Positions 7,252-14,593 of a stretch of 16,833 nucleotides of DNA are shown piece by piece. The stretch's first letter is position 1. Every line of letters starts with the position of its first letter. The stretch comes from DTLA01 sp034436295. GTDB lineage: Bacteria > Chloroflexota > Anaerolineae > DTLA01. The notes below the pieces were generated by a model that did not search any database, was not told where the DNA came from, and saw only the letters and a program-made list of their open reading frames with translations. The position numbers and the translations under genes are program-made. The stretch covers positions 1-16,833 of the forward strand of contig DAOTVT010000213.1 in NCBI GenBank assembly GCA_034436295.1. The letters run 5' to 3'.

Positions 7252-8485
7252 GCGACTGTAGGTCGGCCACCGTGGGGTCTATGAGGTGCGGCTTGCCCGT
7301 CGCCTTGATGGCGCTGCCCACATCCTTCAGCCCGTTGCCCGTTACCAGGACCACGATCCGCTCGTCGGGGTTGATGCGCCCCTCTCGCAGCATCTTTCGC
7401 AGGCCCGCGAAGGCCGCCACGCCGGCAGGTTCGCCGAAGACCGCCGCGCTTCTCGCCAGGACGCGCATGGCGTCCAAGATTTCCTCGTCGCTGACGGTGA
7501 TGTACTCGCCGCCCGTCTCGCGCACGGCCCGCAGCGCCTTGATGCGGTCGCGCGGAATCCCCACCGAGATGCTATCGGCCAGGGTGGTGGGGACGATGGG
7601 CGTGATCTCCTCGGTGCCAGCCTTCCATGCGTGGTACAGCACCGCCGAACCCTCGGCCTGGACGCCCATCAGTTTGGGCATGTGGTCAATCCAGCCCAGG
7701 GCGAGCAGGTCTCGCAGGCCCTTCCAGAGGCCGCCGATGATGCACCCATCGCCCACCGAGACGAAGATGCGGTCGGGCGCATCCCAGCCCAACTGCTCGC
7801 AGATTTCCAAACTGGCGGTCTTCTTCCCCTCCGACAGGTAGGGGTTATAGGCCGTGTTGCGGCTGTACCAGCCGTAGCGCGCCGATGCCTCCAGGCACAG
7901 GTCAAACGCCTGGTCGTAGGTGCCCCGCACCATGATGACATTGGCGCCAAAGATGAGGAGTTGGGCGATTTTGGCCTGGGGCGCGGTCTCGGGCACGAAG
8001 ATGTAGGTGGTCATGCCGACGCTGGCAGCGATGCCCGCCAGGGACGAGGCCGCGTTCCCCGTGGACGCCGCCGTCATGATGGGCCGGCCCAGTTCGCGCG
8101 CGCGCGCCACCCCGACGGCGCTGGCGCGGTCTTTGAACGACGCGGTCGGATTGCGCCCGTCGTCCTTGATCCACAGGTTGCGCAGGCCCAGTTGCTCGCG
8201 CAGCCGCACGGCCGGATACAGCGGCGTCCAGCCGACAGGCAGCGGCGGGATGGCCGCGGGGTCGGCCACGGGCAGCAGCGGCAGGTATCGCCAGATGGAC
8301 GGCGTGGGGTCCTGGGCCAGCGATTCGCGGGAGAACCGCTTGCGGATGTAGGCATAGTCGTACACCACGTCCAGGATGCCCTCATTGCCGTGGCGCGGGC
8401 AGACGTAAGGATACTCGTCCATGCGGTATTCCGCGCCGCACAGGACGCATTTCAACCCGAGAACGTTCTGGTGTGGCAGGTTCAC
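7220..8485 (-). CDS. thrC: Threonine synthase-family PLP-dependent enzyme
   Basis: This 421-residue fold-type II PLP enzyme most likely converts O-phosphohomoserine to threonine. The N-terminus has a zinc-ribbon-like module (Cys13, Cys16, Cys29, His32), as seen in many threonine synthases of this branch. The PLP lysine is Lys118 in NPTASFKDR (112-120). STGNAASS forms the substrate loop and SVGDGCIIGG the cofactor phosphate loop. The Ala in NPTASFKDR, where many threonine synthases have Gly, leaves room for a related lyase. I chose GTG 8485: a ggggagg sequence (complement of 8491-8497) lies 5 nt upstream, whereas the longer ATG at 8527 has only a distant, weak gaaggg. Its 3' end overlaps mfd by 32 bp in convergent orientation. 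No homoserine kinase or dehydrogenase gene is nearby. Confidence 0.82.
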   Translation of the reverse strand: MNLPHQNVLGLKCVLCGAEYRMDEYPYVCPRHGNEGILDVVYDYAYIRKRFSRESLAQDPTPSIWRYLPLLPVADPAAIPPLPVGWTPLYPAVRLREQLGLRNLWIKDDGRNPTASFKDRASAVGVARARELGRPIMTAASTGNAASSLAGIAASVGMTTYIFVPETAPQAKIAQLLIFGANVIMVRGTYDQAFDLCLEASARYGWYSRNTAYNPYLSEGKKTASLEICEQLGWDAPDRIFVSVGDGCIIGGLWKGLRDLLALGWIDHMPKLMGVQAEGSAVLYHAWKAGTEEITPIVPTTLADSISVGIPRDRIKALRAVRETGGEYITVSDEEILDAMRVLARSAAVFGEPAGVAAFAGLRKMLREGRINPDERIVVLVTGNGLKDVGSAIKATGKPHLIDPTVADLQSLMRSLGHASP

Positions 8486-8504
8486 GCTATCCTCCCCGAT
8501 GAGT

Positions 8505-8534
8505 TCATAGCAAAATAGGGCGTGCATATTCCAT
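8505..8534 (-). CDS. Possible 9-residue leader peptide upstream of thrC
   Basis: An ATG at 8534 opens a 9-codon frame, MEYARPILL, ending in TGA at 8505-8507. A gaaggg sequence lies 4 nt upstream. The stop is 19 nt before the thrC GTG start. Amino-acid biosynthesis genes are often preceded by short leader peptides that sense charged tRNA, and this one has an Ile-Leu-Leu run but no Thr codons. A frame this short can easily arise by chance, so it is a weak candidate. Confidence 0.15.
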   Translation of the reverse strand: MEYARPILL

Positions 8535-8585
8535 GACGCCCTTCACGCAAACACGCGAAGCGCGGGCTCATCCATTCGGGCTTGG

Positions 8586-8629
8586 GAGGACAGTCCTCGG
8601 GAGCCCCGGTGAACTCCCGAGTCTGCCTC
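8586..8629. other. Strong hairpin between the zinc-ribbon gene and thrC
   Basis: Ctcgggag (8596-8603) pairs perfectly with ctcccgag (8614-8621) across a 10-nt loop. The stem extends outward through cag/ctg and gagg/cctc pairs with small bulges, giving about 15 pairs over 8586-8629. On the minus strand it starts about 15 nt after the zinc-ribbon stop codon and is followed by ccaagcccg, with no T-tract. It could be a processing or Rho-linked 3' end, or an element of the thrC leader. I cannot match it to a known riboswitch class. Confidence 0.5.
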
Positions 8630-8643
8630 AGCCGCCGTAGGCT

Positions 8644-8946
8644 TTACCTGCTGTTTCGGTGTTTCTCAAAGCAATCGCGGCAGTAAACGGGGCGGTCGCC
8701 GCGGGGTTCAAAGGGAACTTCGGTCTGTGCGCCGCAGTCCGCGCAGATGACAGAGAACATGCGGCGTGGTCTGGGATTGTCCGAGCCGGCCTGCCGGGGG
8801 TTGCCGCGCCGGGCCGCGCGACACTCGGGGCAGCGGGTCGGATCATGGGTGAAGCCTTTCTCTCGGAAGAACTCCTGTTCCCCGGCTGAGAACACGAATT
8901 CTTTGCCGCAGTCGCGGCAGATCAGTGTTTTGTCGGCGAAAGCCAT
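8644..8946 (-). CDS. Small zinc-ribbon protein (zf-trcl plus CxxC-x17-CxxC)
   Basis: This 100-residue soluble protein has two cysteine modules. The N-terminal one (about 8-43) has CRDCGKEF and CPEC around a FSAGEQEFFREKGF segment, matching the probable zinc-binding domain often annotated zf-trcl. The C-terminal one has CADC and CRDC separated by exactly 17 residues, the CxxC-x17-CxxC family pattern. The two are joined by an Arg/Pro-rich linker that could contact nucleic acid. No enzymatic function is known to me for either family. The start is firm: ATG 8946 has aggagg (complement of 8953-8958) 6 nt upstream. It lies downstream of a promoter and terminator-like hairpin at 9068-9274 and upstream of thrC, both on the same strand. 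Its expression may depend on readthrough of that hairpin. Confidence 0.85.
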   Translation of the reverse strand: MAFADKTLICRDCGKEFVFSAGEQEFFREKGFTHDPTRCPECRAARRGNPRQAGSDNPRPRRMFSVICADCGAQTEVPFEPRGDRPVYCRDCFEKHRNSR

Positions 8947-9067
8947 CCAGGTCCTCCTGAAGAATAGTGGTTCGTGGTGTTGGTGGGTCGCCCGCTGGAA
9001 CTCTTGCGCATGCCAGCACCGGGGACTGGGAGTGCCTCAGAGAGCAGTGCCAGACCACAACAGCCAC

Positions 9068-9114
9068 AGAAAACCGAAACCGGACAGCATACCAGAACCG
9101 TGGCTGCTGTCCGG
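9068..9114 (-). terminator. Intrinsic-terminator-like hairpin with T-rich tail
   Basis: On the minus strand ccggacagca and tgctgtccgg (complement of 9105-9114 and 9080-9089) form a perfect 10-bp stem with a 15-nt loop. This is followed immediately by tttcggttttct (9079 down to 9068). The tail is interrupted by cgg, so efficiency may be partial. It lies between the promoter at 9246-9274 and the zinc-ribbon gene starting at 8946. Confidence 0.6.
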
Positions 9115-9239
9115 TCGTCCCTTGCTGATCACCTTTGCCCATCGCGGAAGCCGCGCGGGCGAGAAACGGGTTACCATACGGAAAGTCTAGACCCTAGCCA
9201 TCCTTGGCAATGGAGCACAACGCTCGCTGCCATGCATCT
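9068..9239 (-). ncRNA. Candidate structured small RNA or attenuated leader
   Basis: This segment is bounded by a near-consensus promoter (9246-9274) with a purine start at 9239 and by an intrinsic-terminator-like hairpin (9080-9114, T-rich tract to 9068), giving a transcript of about 170 nt. Inside it, reading on the minus strand, a ggca..tgcc hairpin comes first (about 9206-9231). A second hairpin follows at 9137-9160, with a gccc/gggc outer stem and a perfect cgcgg-ctt-ccgcg inner stem. The terminator stem comes last. No SRP RNA, RNase P, tmRNA or 6S signature is recognised, and I do not match a known riboswitch. It contains no ORF with a plausible ribosome binding site. It may be a free RNA or a regulated leader of the zinc-ribbon gene that starts 122 nt further on. 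Confidence 0.5.
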
Positions 9240-9245
9240 GCACAT

Positions 9246-9274
9246 ACTATAGCACGCTTTTCCGAATATGTCAA
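9246..9274 (-). promoter_or_regulatory. Near-consensus sigma-70 promoter
   Basis: On the minus strand a perfect ttgaca (complement of 9269-9274) and tatagt (complement of 9246-9251) are separated by exactly 17 bp. A purine start lies 7 nt downstream at 9239. It is the best promoter match in the window. The next gene on its strand begins only at 8946, leaving an unusually long leader of about 290 nt that contains a terminator-like hairpin. Confidence 0.75.
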
Positions 9275-9347
9275 GCCCTTTTTGGGCCGGATTGGGTTCC
9301 AAGTTCGTTGGCGCCCGTCCTTGCGCGCGCAGCGACGCAGCAAGCCC

Positions 9348-9377
9348 TGTGGGATAATGTGGGATACCTGTGGGATA
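9348..9377. repeat. Three helically phased copies of tgtgggata
   Basis: The nonamer tgtgggata occurs at 9348, 9358 and 9369, so centres are 10 and 11 bp apart, placing the copies on one face of the helix. They lie 74 bp behind the -35 of the minus-strand promoter at 9269-9274 and just after the stop of the AlbA-type gene at 9385. They resemble a DnaA box (tgtggataa) with one extra G, but no replication gene is near. A transcription-factor binding array is possible. Confidence 0.5.
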
Positions 9378-9384
9378 ACGAGGG

Positions 9385-10791
9385 TTATTTCAGGATGTAG
9401 TACGTGGCGCGCTTCTCGCCGATTTTCAGGAGCAGGCCCTTGTCCACCAGGTCGGCCAGGTCGCGGCGAATCGTCTCCGGGCTCACGTCCGGCGCCAGTT
9501 CCTGAAACTCGCGGTTGGTGATGCGGCCGTTCTGAGCGATGTACTCCAGGGCCTGGTGCTGGCGCGGGTTGAGGTGGAGCAGCGGCCATCGGCGCGCGTC
9601 GGGCTGGGTGGCCACGAAGCGGCCCGCCGGCCCGCGCAGCGTTACCTTGAACCCGTTGGCGGTCTCCTCAAACTCGGGCGCGGGCAAGCCCCGCTCCAGC
9701 ATGAGCCGAATCATGCGGTCAATGCCGTAGCCCAGGCGCTCTATGAACCCCAGGTCCGACAGCACCTGCACGATGACCTCGTTGCGCGAGAACCGCTCGC
9801 TCACGATGTTCTGAAGCGTAACGTGGCCTGGGAGTCGGCCAGGGCTGTAGAACTCAATGCGGTTGCTGAACATGGCGATGCGGATGCTGTCGCCGCGGAT
9901 GCTGTAGTCGCGGTGGGCCACGGCGTTGACGATGGCCTCGCGCACGGCCTTGAGCGGGTACTCGGTCTCCTCGTCGCGGGCCAGCCCGTTGATGCGCACG
10001 CCCCGCCGCATGTGGCTGACCAGGAACGCCTCGGCACGGCGGATTTGCTCGGGCAGCGTGTCGCGGATGTCTTCGCGCACAAACTCGTCGTCCATGGCAT
10101 CGCCCAGGTAGCGGACAGCCACGATCTCGCTGTTGCGGCAGAAACGTTCGGGGTGCTTGCCGAACAGGAGGATGCCCGCATACGTGGGCACCAGCGCGCC
10201 GTCGCGCTCGGCCAGGCACCCACGCAGGAGCAGGGTCTGCTCGGGGGTGTCGGCCACCAGCCCCTGGAGGGCGGCCAGGTAGCGGGCGACCTTGGCCTGG
10301 TCCAGGTCTTCCAGGCGGGCAGCGGGGGGCACCTGCGACTCAAACCCCACCTCGCCGCGCTCCAGCATCAGGCGCCGCACTTCGCGGGGGCCGAGGACCT
10401 GGTTCCTGGCGCCGGCGCGGGCGTAGAACTTGCCCTGCACGGCGTAGGCGCGGGGCAGGCCGCCGGGAACGTGGACCACAAGGGCGGGGCCGTCGGCCGT
10501 CGTCGCCACGCGGGGCACGGGCAGGATGAGCGGCGGGTCGCACAGGAGCGCCGCCTCGCGGATGGCGTCGCGCGCGGCTTCCACCTGCGCCTCGGCGTCG
10601 GGCGCGGCGGGGATTTGCACGACGACCGCGCCCCCCTTCGCGTTGGCGAAGGCGGCCAGGCATTCGGCCAGTTTCCGGGGCGGCGCTCCCGCCGGCAGAA
10701 TCTCCACGAACTCGCCGCGCCCCTGGGCCATCAGCCGTCCCAACTCCTCGGCGGGTTCGGGGGCGCTGTCCTCAGGGTTCCACGTGGTCAA
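9385..10791 (-). CDS. Schlafen/AlbA_2-type ATP-binding transcriptional regulator
   Basis: This 468-residue protein has the layout of AlbA_2 (Schlafen-like) regulators. An N-terminal AlbA_2 domain spans about 20-145, with the family-typical AAFANAKGGAVVV stretch at 46-58. A conserved middle segment contains YAGILLFGKHPE (204-215). A GHKL ATPase-like domain lies at about 275-385, with KAVREAIVNAVAHRDY (281-296) and YSPGRLP (315-321). A DeoR-like winged helix follows at about 407-468. Such proteins are usually annotated as ATP-binding transcriptional regulators; the regulated genes are unknown. The start is TTG 10791, with gggggag 7 nt upstream and inside the preceding gene, so the two reading frames overlap by 20 nt and translation is probably coupled. 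The AlbA motif is GEFVEILPA rather than the common EFKxS, so any nuclease-like activity of the domain is doubtful. Confidence 0.85.
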   Translation of the reverse strand: MTTWNPEDSAPEPAEELGRLMAQGRGEFVEILPAGAPPRKLAECLAAFANAKGGAVVVQIPAAPDAEAQVEAARDAIREAALLCDPPLILPVPRVATTADGPALVVHVPGGLPRAYAVQGKFYARAGARNQVLGPREVRRLMLERGEVGFESQVPPAARLEDLDQAKVARYLAALQGLVADTPEQTLLLRGCLAERDGALVPTYAGILLFGKHPERFCRNSEIVAVRYLGDAMDDEFVREDIRDTLPEQIRRAEAFLVSHMRRGVRINGLARDEETEYPLKAVREAIVNAVAHRDYSIRGDSIRIAMFSNRIEFYSPGRLPGHVTLQNIVSERFSRNEVIVQVLSDLGFIERLGYGIDRMIRLMLERGLPAPEFEETANGFKVTLRGPAGRFVATQPDARRWPLLHLNPRQHQALEYIAQNGRITNREFQELAPDVSPETIRRDLADLVDKGLLLKIGEKRATYYILK

Positions 10792-11971
10792 GTTTCCACT
10801 CCCCCTTTTCGCGGATCACGAACCAGTTCACCGAGTGCATCTTCTTCTCTTGCTTGGGGTCGTTCTTCAATGTGTAGAAGAACTCCACGTGGACGATGGC
10901 GCCGAAGTAGGTGTTTCCCTGCGCGTCCACGTAGGGGATGTTCTCGGCCTGGGGCGTGTAGGCCAGGGCCTGCACCAGGATGCGATCTATGCGGCCGGGC
11001 ATCACGGGCAGCCCGTAGGCGTGGACGTTCTGGGTCTGCGCGGCCAGTTTGACGCGCTCGCGCGCCAGCGTGCTCATCAGCGGCAGAAAGTCGCCGTTGG
11101 GAATCCGCATGTAGTAGGCCAGGACGACCTTTTCGGGGTACTCCGACACGGTTACGTCCTCGGGTTCCCTGAAGGCGAAGTCAATCCAGGCCTCGCGGTA
11201 GGGGAGCAGGGCCTTCTCGTCGGCGTCCAGGTAGGTGTCGCGGGCGGCGTCGTACTCGTAGAGTTCCTTGCGCGCCAACTGCGAGCGGTCGTACAGTCGG
11301 TGGGTAACGACGACGCGGTTGTTCTCATCGGGCAGTTTGATGGAGTCGCCGCGGAAGTAGCCGATGCAGCGGTACACCGGCGGGTAGTCGCGCGGGTCGG
11401 CCCACTCCGGCGCTTTGCGAGACGGCTCGTAACGGAACAGGGAGAATTCCTCGGGCGGGCCGGCTCCATGCACAAGGATCTCGGGCCGCCCCGTGGTATC
11501 GCCCTTCACGTAGTCGCCCATCAGGACGTTGGTGGCCCACCACCCCATCTCCGCGGCGTAGTCCCTGTCCGGCAGTCGCAGGCGGTAGGGGAACAGGATC
11601 GGCGGGTTTCCCCGGTCGTTGTCGTAGATGGCCACGGCTATGGGGCTGTGCTGCCGGGTGAGGTCATATTCGTAGATCACCACCCATTCATCAAACTTGT
11701 CGCCATCGGTATCCATCCGCTTAACGCCGTGATTGCCTCCCGCCACCTGGGACACGCCCGCAGGCATGATGTCGGGGAGAGCAACCCAACGGTTGAACGT
11801 CGTCCACCTGGCGAGCCGTTCTCGCCAAATCCAGGTATCAAATCCCGTGTAACGTTGGATACCCAGATAGAGGATAATCAGCAGGAGATTGAAGCCCAAC
11901 CAGCCAGACACCGCTATACGAATTTGTATGAAGCAGCCAGACACAGTCGCTTTCGCCTTTACTTCTGTCAT
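10772..11971 (-). CDS. Membrane-anchored protein with FG-GAP-like motif, function unknown
   Basis: This 399-residue protein has a single hydrophobic segment at about 19-38 after a short basic N-terminus, then a long, aromatic and charged domain probably outside the membrane. KRMDTDGDKFDEWVVIY (about 84-100) matches the DxDGDxxDE loop of FG-GAP/VCBS-type calcium-binding repeats. The remainder, rich in Tyr, Asp and Arg, has no motif I recognise. ATG 11971 has gga-rich sequence close upstream. It begins 27 nt after the lon stop on the same strand and overlaps the AlbA-type gene by 20 nt, so lon, this gene and the regulator are probably co-transcribed. A role linked to protein quality control at the membrane is a context guess only. 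Composition matches its neighbours and nothing suggests recent transfer. Confidence 0.75.
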   Translation of the reverse strand: MTEVKAKATVSGCFIQIRIAVSGWLGFNLLLIILYLGIQRYTGFDTWIWRERLARWTTFNRWVALPDIMPAGVSQVAGGNHGVKRMDTDGDKFDEWVVIYEYDLTRQHSPIAVAIYDNDRGNPPILFPYRLRLPDRDYAAEMGWWATNVLMGDYVKGDTTGRPEILVHGAGPPEEFSLFRYEPSRKAPEWADPRDYPPVYRCIGYFRGDSIKLPDENNRVVVTHRLYDRSQLARKELYEYDAARDTYLDADEKALLPYREAWIDFAFREPEDVTVSEYPEKVVLAYYMRIPNGDFLPLMSTLARERVKLAAQTQNVHAYGLPVMPGRIDRILVQALAYTPQAENIPYVDAQGNTYFGAIVHVEFFYTLKNDPKQEKKMHSVNWFVIREKGEWKLDHVEP

Positions 11972-11998
11972 TCTCCAGGGCTCCTCTGCTGCCTGGGT

Positions 11999-14434
11999 CT
12001 AGGCGTGTGCGTTGGTCGCTTTCTTGCCGGTGCGCCGCTTGGCGGGGGGCTGACCCTCGGCGGCCGGCCGCGCCAGCGCCACGTCCAGCACCTGCTCCAT
12101 GCGCTCCACGAAGACGAAGGTCATATCGCGCCGCGCTTTGGCGGGCAATTCCACCAGGTCTTTCTGATTCTTCTTGGGCAGGATGAAGGTATAGATACGC
12201 GCGCGGTGGGCGGCGAGGATTTTCTCGCGCAGGCCGCCCACGGGAAGCACGCGCCCGCGCAGGGTGATCTCGCCCGTCATGGCCACGTCGCGCCGCACGG
12301 GCCGCTCGGACAGGGCCGACACCAGCGCCGTGGCGATGGTAACGCCCGCCGACGGGCCGTCCTTGGGCACCGCGCCCTCGGGCACGTGCACGTGGATGTC
12401 TATCTTGTCAAAGTCGCGGGTCTTCAGGTTCAGGGCCGCGGCGTGGGAGCGCGCGTAACTCAACGCCGCCTGGGCCGATTCCTGCATGACCTCGCCCAAC
12501 TGGCCGGTGAGGTTTAGCGAGCCTTTGCCCTCCATGATGGTTACTTCCACCGTCATGATGTCGCCGCCCGTCTCGGTGTAGGCGACGCCGGTGGCCACGC
12601 CGATTTCGTCCTTCTCCTCGGCCTCTCCGTAGGAGAACTCGGGCGGGCCCAGGTACTTGTGCAGCATTCCGGCAGTGATGCGGGCGGGGATGCGCTTGCC
12701 CTCGGCCTTGGCCCGCGCCAGTTTGCGGCAGATGTTGGCGATAGCGCGCTCCAGGTTGCGGACGCCGGCCTCGTAGGTGTATTCGCGGATGATGTGGCGG
12801 ATGGCCTCGGCGCTGAAGGCCGGCGGCGAGTCCGACAGCCCATGCTCCGCGATCTGCTCGGGAATCAGGAAGCGCCGGGCGATTTCCAGTTTCTCTTCTT
12901 CAATGTAGCCCGGGAACTCTATCACCTCCATGCGGTCGCGCAGGGCAGGGGCAATGGGATCCAGGAAGTTGGCCGTGGTGATGAACAGCACCTTGGACAG
13001 GTCATAGGGCACTTCCAGGTAGTGATCCGAGAAGGCGTGGTTCTGCTCGGGGTCCAGCACCTCCAGCAGGGCCGACGTGGGATCGCCCCGGAAGTCCATG
13101 CCGACCTTGTCTATCTCGTCCAGCATGAACAGCGGGTTGATGGTGCCGGCGCGGCGCATGGTCTGGAGGATGCGGCCGGGGAGCGCCCCCACGTAGGTGC
13201 GACGGTGGCCGCGGATTTCGGCCTCGTCGCGGATGCCGCCAAGGCTGACGCGCACGAACTTGCGCCCCAGCGCCTCGGCGATGGACTGCCCCAGCGAGGT
13301 CTTGCCCGTGCCCGGGGGGCCCACAAAGCACAGGATGGGGCTGCGCATCTTGCTGCCCGCCAACTTGCGGACGGCGATGTACTCCAGGATGCGCTCCTTC
13401 GCCTTGTTCAGCCCGTAGTGGCGCGATTCCAGGATGCGCGCCGCGTTCTCCACGTCCAGGTTGTCCTCGGTCTGCCGCGACCAGGGCAGGTCTATGAGCC
13501 AGTCCAGGTAGGTGCGGATGACCGTGGTCTCGGGCGACATGGGGGGCATCTCGGCCAGGCGCTGGAGTTCCTTCTCGGCGCGGGCCCGAACCTCCTCGGG
13601 CATGCCTGCTTCGGCGATTTTCTGCCGCAGTTCGGCGATCTCCATCGTCTGGGTGTCGGCCTCGCCCAGTTCCTGCTGGATGGCCTTGATCTGCTCGCGG
13701 AGGAAGTACTCGCGCTGCGAGCGATCCACCTCTTTTTGCACTTCCGTGTGGATGCGGTTCTCCAGTTCCAGGACGTCCAGTTCCTTGGCGAGGATGATGC
13801 TGAGTTTCTGGAGGCGCGCGTTCGGGTCCGAGGTCTCCAGGAGTTCCTGGCGCTGCGCCACCGAGATGTTCAGGATGGACGCCACCAAATCCGCCAGCCA
13901 GCCTGGCTCGTTCACGTTCATGGCCGCGACGTAGGCATCTTCGGGGAGCGAGTGATTCAGTTGCACGATCTTCTCAAACAGCGCCAGCACGGCCCGCATG
14001 AGGGCCTCGGAGGAGATGGTCTTCTCGCTCGGCTCGTACACGGGCGCAATGCGGACGCGGAGGTAAGGCTCGGTCTGCGTGAATTCCACGATGCGGACAC
14101 GGCGCTGGCCCTGGCACAGGATGCTGGTGGTGCCGTCGGGCATGCGAAGCGTGCGGCCGATGAGCACCTCGGTGCCCATCGCGTACAGGTCTTTGGGCAG
14201 GGGGTCAACGACCTCCATGTCCTTCTGCGCCACGACAACCAGGAGGCCGTCGCTGGACGTGGCGGCTTCCACCGCTTTGAGCGAGCGGTCTCGCCCCACG
14301 AACAGCGGCGTAACCATGCGCGGGTACAGAACCGTATCCCGCACAGGCAGGAGCGGATAGTCCCGCTCCTCGTCGGTTTCTGCCACCTGGGGCATCGGGA
14401 TGTCGTCAAAGGCGTCTCGGTAGTCTATGGACAA
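11999..14434 (-). CDS. lon: ATP-dependent Lon protease
   Basis: This 811-residue protease of the LonA type degrades damaged and regulatory proteins in the cytoplasm. The substrate-binding N-domain (about 26-225) is followed by a coiled-coil stretch. The AAA+ module has Walker A GPPGTGKT (372-379). The S16 protease domain has catalytic Ser695 in PKDGPSAGV and Lys738 in GGLREK. The Ser-Lys spacing of 43 equals that of the E. coli enzyme. The C-terminus is a short basic tail (KRRTGKK). The start is TTG 14434, with aggagg (complement of 14439-14444) 4 nt upstream. It heads an apparent three-gene minus-strand operon, and a promoter is seen at 14491-14519. No CIRCE or HAIR heat-shock operator is visible upstream. 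Confidence 0.97.
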   Translation of the reverse strand: MSIDYRDAFDDIPMPQVAETDEERDYPLLPVRDTVLYPRMVTPLFVGRDRSLKAVEAATSSDGLLVVVAQKDMEVVDPLPKDLYAMGTEVLIGRTLRMPDGTTSILCQGQRRVRIVEFTQTEPYLRVRIAPVYEPSEKTISSEALMRAVLALFEKIVQLNHSLPEDAYVAAMNVNEPGWLADLVASILNISVAQRQELLETSDPNARLQKLSIILAKELDVLELENRIHTEVQKEVDRSQREYFLREQIKAIQQELGEADTQTMEIAELRQKIAEAGMPEEVRARAEKELQRLAEMPPMSPETTVIRTYLDWLIDLPWSRQTEDNLDVENAARILESRHYGLNKAKERILEYIAVRKLAGSKMRSPILCFVGPPGTGKTSLGQSIAEALGRKFVRVSLGGIRDEAEIRGHRRTYVGALPGRILQTMRRAGTINPLFMLDEIDKVGMDFRGDPTSALLEVLDPEQNHAFSDHYLEVPYDLSKVLFITTANFLDPIAPALRDRMEVIEFPGYIEEEKLEIARRFLIPEQIAEHGLSDSPPAFSAEAIRHIIREYTYEAGVRNLERAIANICRKLARAKAEGKRIPARITAGMLHKYLGPPEFSYGEAEEKDEIGVATGVAYTETGGDIMTVEVTIMEGKGSLNLTGQLGEVMQESAQAALSYARSHAAALNLKTRDFDKIDIHVHVPEGAVPKDGPSAGVTIATALVSALSERPVRRDVAMTGEITLRGRVLPVGGLREKILAAHRARIYTFILPKKNQKDLVELPAKARRDMTFVFVERMEQVLDVALARPAAEGQPPAKRRTGKKATNAHA

Positions 14435-14490
14435 GGAACCTCCTCCGAATGGATGATTGCGCGCGCTGGCCCGCTCGCACGCGCACCCCT

Positions 14491-14519
14491 ATTGTACATG
14501 AAACCGCGGCAAAAGTAAA
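14491..14519 (-). promoter_or_regulatory. Promoter for lon
   Basis: On the minus strand tttact (complement of 14514-14519) and tacaat (complement of 14491-14496) are 17 bp apart. The start would fall near 14484, giving a leader of about 50 nt. It is back to back with the response-regulator promoter at 14527-14555, with only 7 bp between the two -35 hexamers. Confidence 0.55.
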
Positions 14520-14526
14520 TCAGACG

Positions 14527-14555
14527 TTGCGACGCGCCGCAAGATATGCTATACT
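14527..14555 (+). promoter_or_regulatory. Extended -10 promoter for the two-component genes
   Basis: Ttgcga (14527-14532) and tatact (14550-14555) are separated by 17 bp, and tgc directly before the -10 gives an extended -10 element. Transcription would start near 14562, about 32 nt before the GTG start at 14594. It diverges from the lon promoter, so a regulator bound between them could affect both units. Confidence 0.65.
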
Positions 14556-14593
14556 GTACGCGGCGTTTCGCGAGTTGTCAGGAGGTGGGTCAG

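Noticed and set aside
8586..8629. Intrinsic terminator for the zinc-ribbon gene
   Set aside because: The stem is strong but no T-tract follows on the minus strand, so it is listed only as a hairpin.
9068..9239. SRP RNA, 6S RNA, RNase P RNA or tmRNA
   Set aside because: The SRP core motif, the RNase P conserved regions and the tmRNA tRNA-like ends are absent, and the ends do not pair as in 6S RNA.
9348..9377. DnaA-box cluster or replication origin
   Set aside because: Each copy has an extra G relative to tgtggataa, only three copies exist, and no AT-rich unwinding region or dnaA/dnaN is present.
9556..12517. Long plus-strand frames (498 and 663 codons) opposite the AlbA-type, membrane and lon genes
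   Set aside because: They are antisense shadows typical of high-GC coding DNA; the minus-strand genes have clear domain motifs and ribosome binding sites.
12659..14518. A 619-codon plus-strand frame opposite lon
   Set aside because: The lon frame has intact Walker and Ser-Lys motifs; the plus frame is a His/Gln/Arg-rich shadow.
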